NCBI RefSeq assembly: GCF_030316845.1
Contig: NZ_JASZYS010000005.1
Span: forward strand, 310,001 to 374,000
Length of the DNA: 64,000 bases
Origin: Variovorax davisae
GTDB lineage: Bacteria; Pseudomonadota; Gammaproteobacteria; Burkholderiales; Burkholderiaceae_C
Reading direction: 5' to 3'
Part shown: positions 63,954 to 64,000 of the stretch, piece by piece
How positions within the stretch are numbered: position 1 is the stretch's first letter
How the letters are laid out: the number at the start of each line of letters is the position of its first letter
Program-made: the position numbers and the translations under genes
Notes under the pieces: model-generated
What the model saw: only the letters and a program-made list of their open reading frames with translations
Told to the model about the DNA's origin: nothing
Database searches by the model: none

Positions 63954-64000
63954 ATGAAACTCGTTCGCTATGGCAACCCCGGCAAGGAGAAGCCCGGCCT
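63954..64000 (+). CDS. fumarylacetoacetate hydrolase-family protein, 3' truncated by window end
   Basis: Only the first 15 complete codons are visible: MKLVRYGNPGKEKPG. This is the characteristic start of FAH-family 2,4-diketo-3-deoxy-L-fuconate hydrolase and ureidoglycolate lyase-like enzymes. A FAH hydrolase would cleave the keto-acid made by the SDR at 62456 into pyruvate and a second acid. An AGGACC ribosome binding site lies 5 bp upstream. Confidence 0.7.
   Translation, partial: MKLVRYGNPGKEKPG

Overview
The window looks like a chromosomal segment of a high-GC betaproteobacterium. Comamonadaceae, for example a Variovorax relative, is the best guess (inference from the argB-slmA neighbourhood, the TRAP/sugar-acid cluster, DUF2501, and GC-biased codon use in the housekeeping genes). 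No rRNA, tRNA, CRISPR array, insertion sequence or integrase was recognised.

Positions 1 to about 34,540 are a surface-polysaccharide (LPS/O-antigen) island in several transcription blocks. A rightward block (1-7820) holds a truncated CmcI-like methyltransferase, rmlC, a 34-codon ORF, a large GT-C-like membrane protein, two SDR sugar-nucleotide enzymes, an NDP-sugar nucleotidyltransferase, a GtrB-like glycosyltransferase, a SAM methyltransferase and a GtrA flippase. It meets tail to tail a leftward block (23199-7844): FkbM methyltransferase, hldD, hldE, an AGE-HAD fusion, a 1222-residue triple glycosyltransferase, gmd, rmd, then a second GtrB/GtrA/GT-C set. Next come a large GT4 enzyme (+), then manC, wzm and wzt (-), then GT2 enzymes on both strands and a WecA/WbpL-type initiating transferase. 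Together manC, gmd and rmd can make GDP-D-rhamnose, and wzm/wzt imply an ABC-transporter-dependent polymer. The hldD/hldE/HAD/GT9 block suggests a local heptose synthesis-and-transfer module. Base composition is lower in GC to the left of about 30,570, most clearly at 6,600-7,450, which suggests horizontal exchange.

Positions 34,574-45,905 (-) encode a compact type II secretion system in the order D, a SoxY-like protein, E, F, G, H, I, J, K, L, M and C-like. Directly upstream lies a 613-residue exported protein (46057-47898). Its mRNA ends in a strong intrinsic terminator just before gspD, and it is preceded by a 393-bp AT-rich region. My leading hypothesis for an undescribed system is that this protein is an abundant surface (S-layer-like) protein exported by this dedicated secretion system and retained by the neighbouring O-polysaccharide.

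Positions 48,292-54,841 carry argB, galE, slmA, a DUF616 protein, katG and a DUF2501 protein. Positions 54,937-64,000 are a sugar-acid catabolic cluster: an Ldh2-type dehydrogenase, an SMP-30 lactonase, a UxaA-type dehydratase, a TRAP transporter and a FadR-type regulator leftward, and two SDRs plus a truncated FAH-family hydrolase rightward. An overlapping inverted-repeat operator lies in the divergent promoter region.
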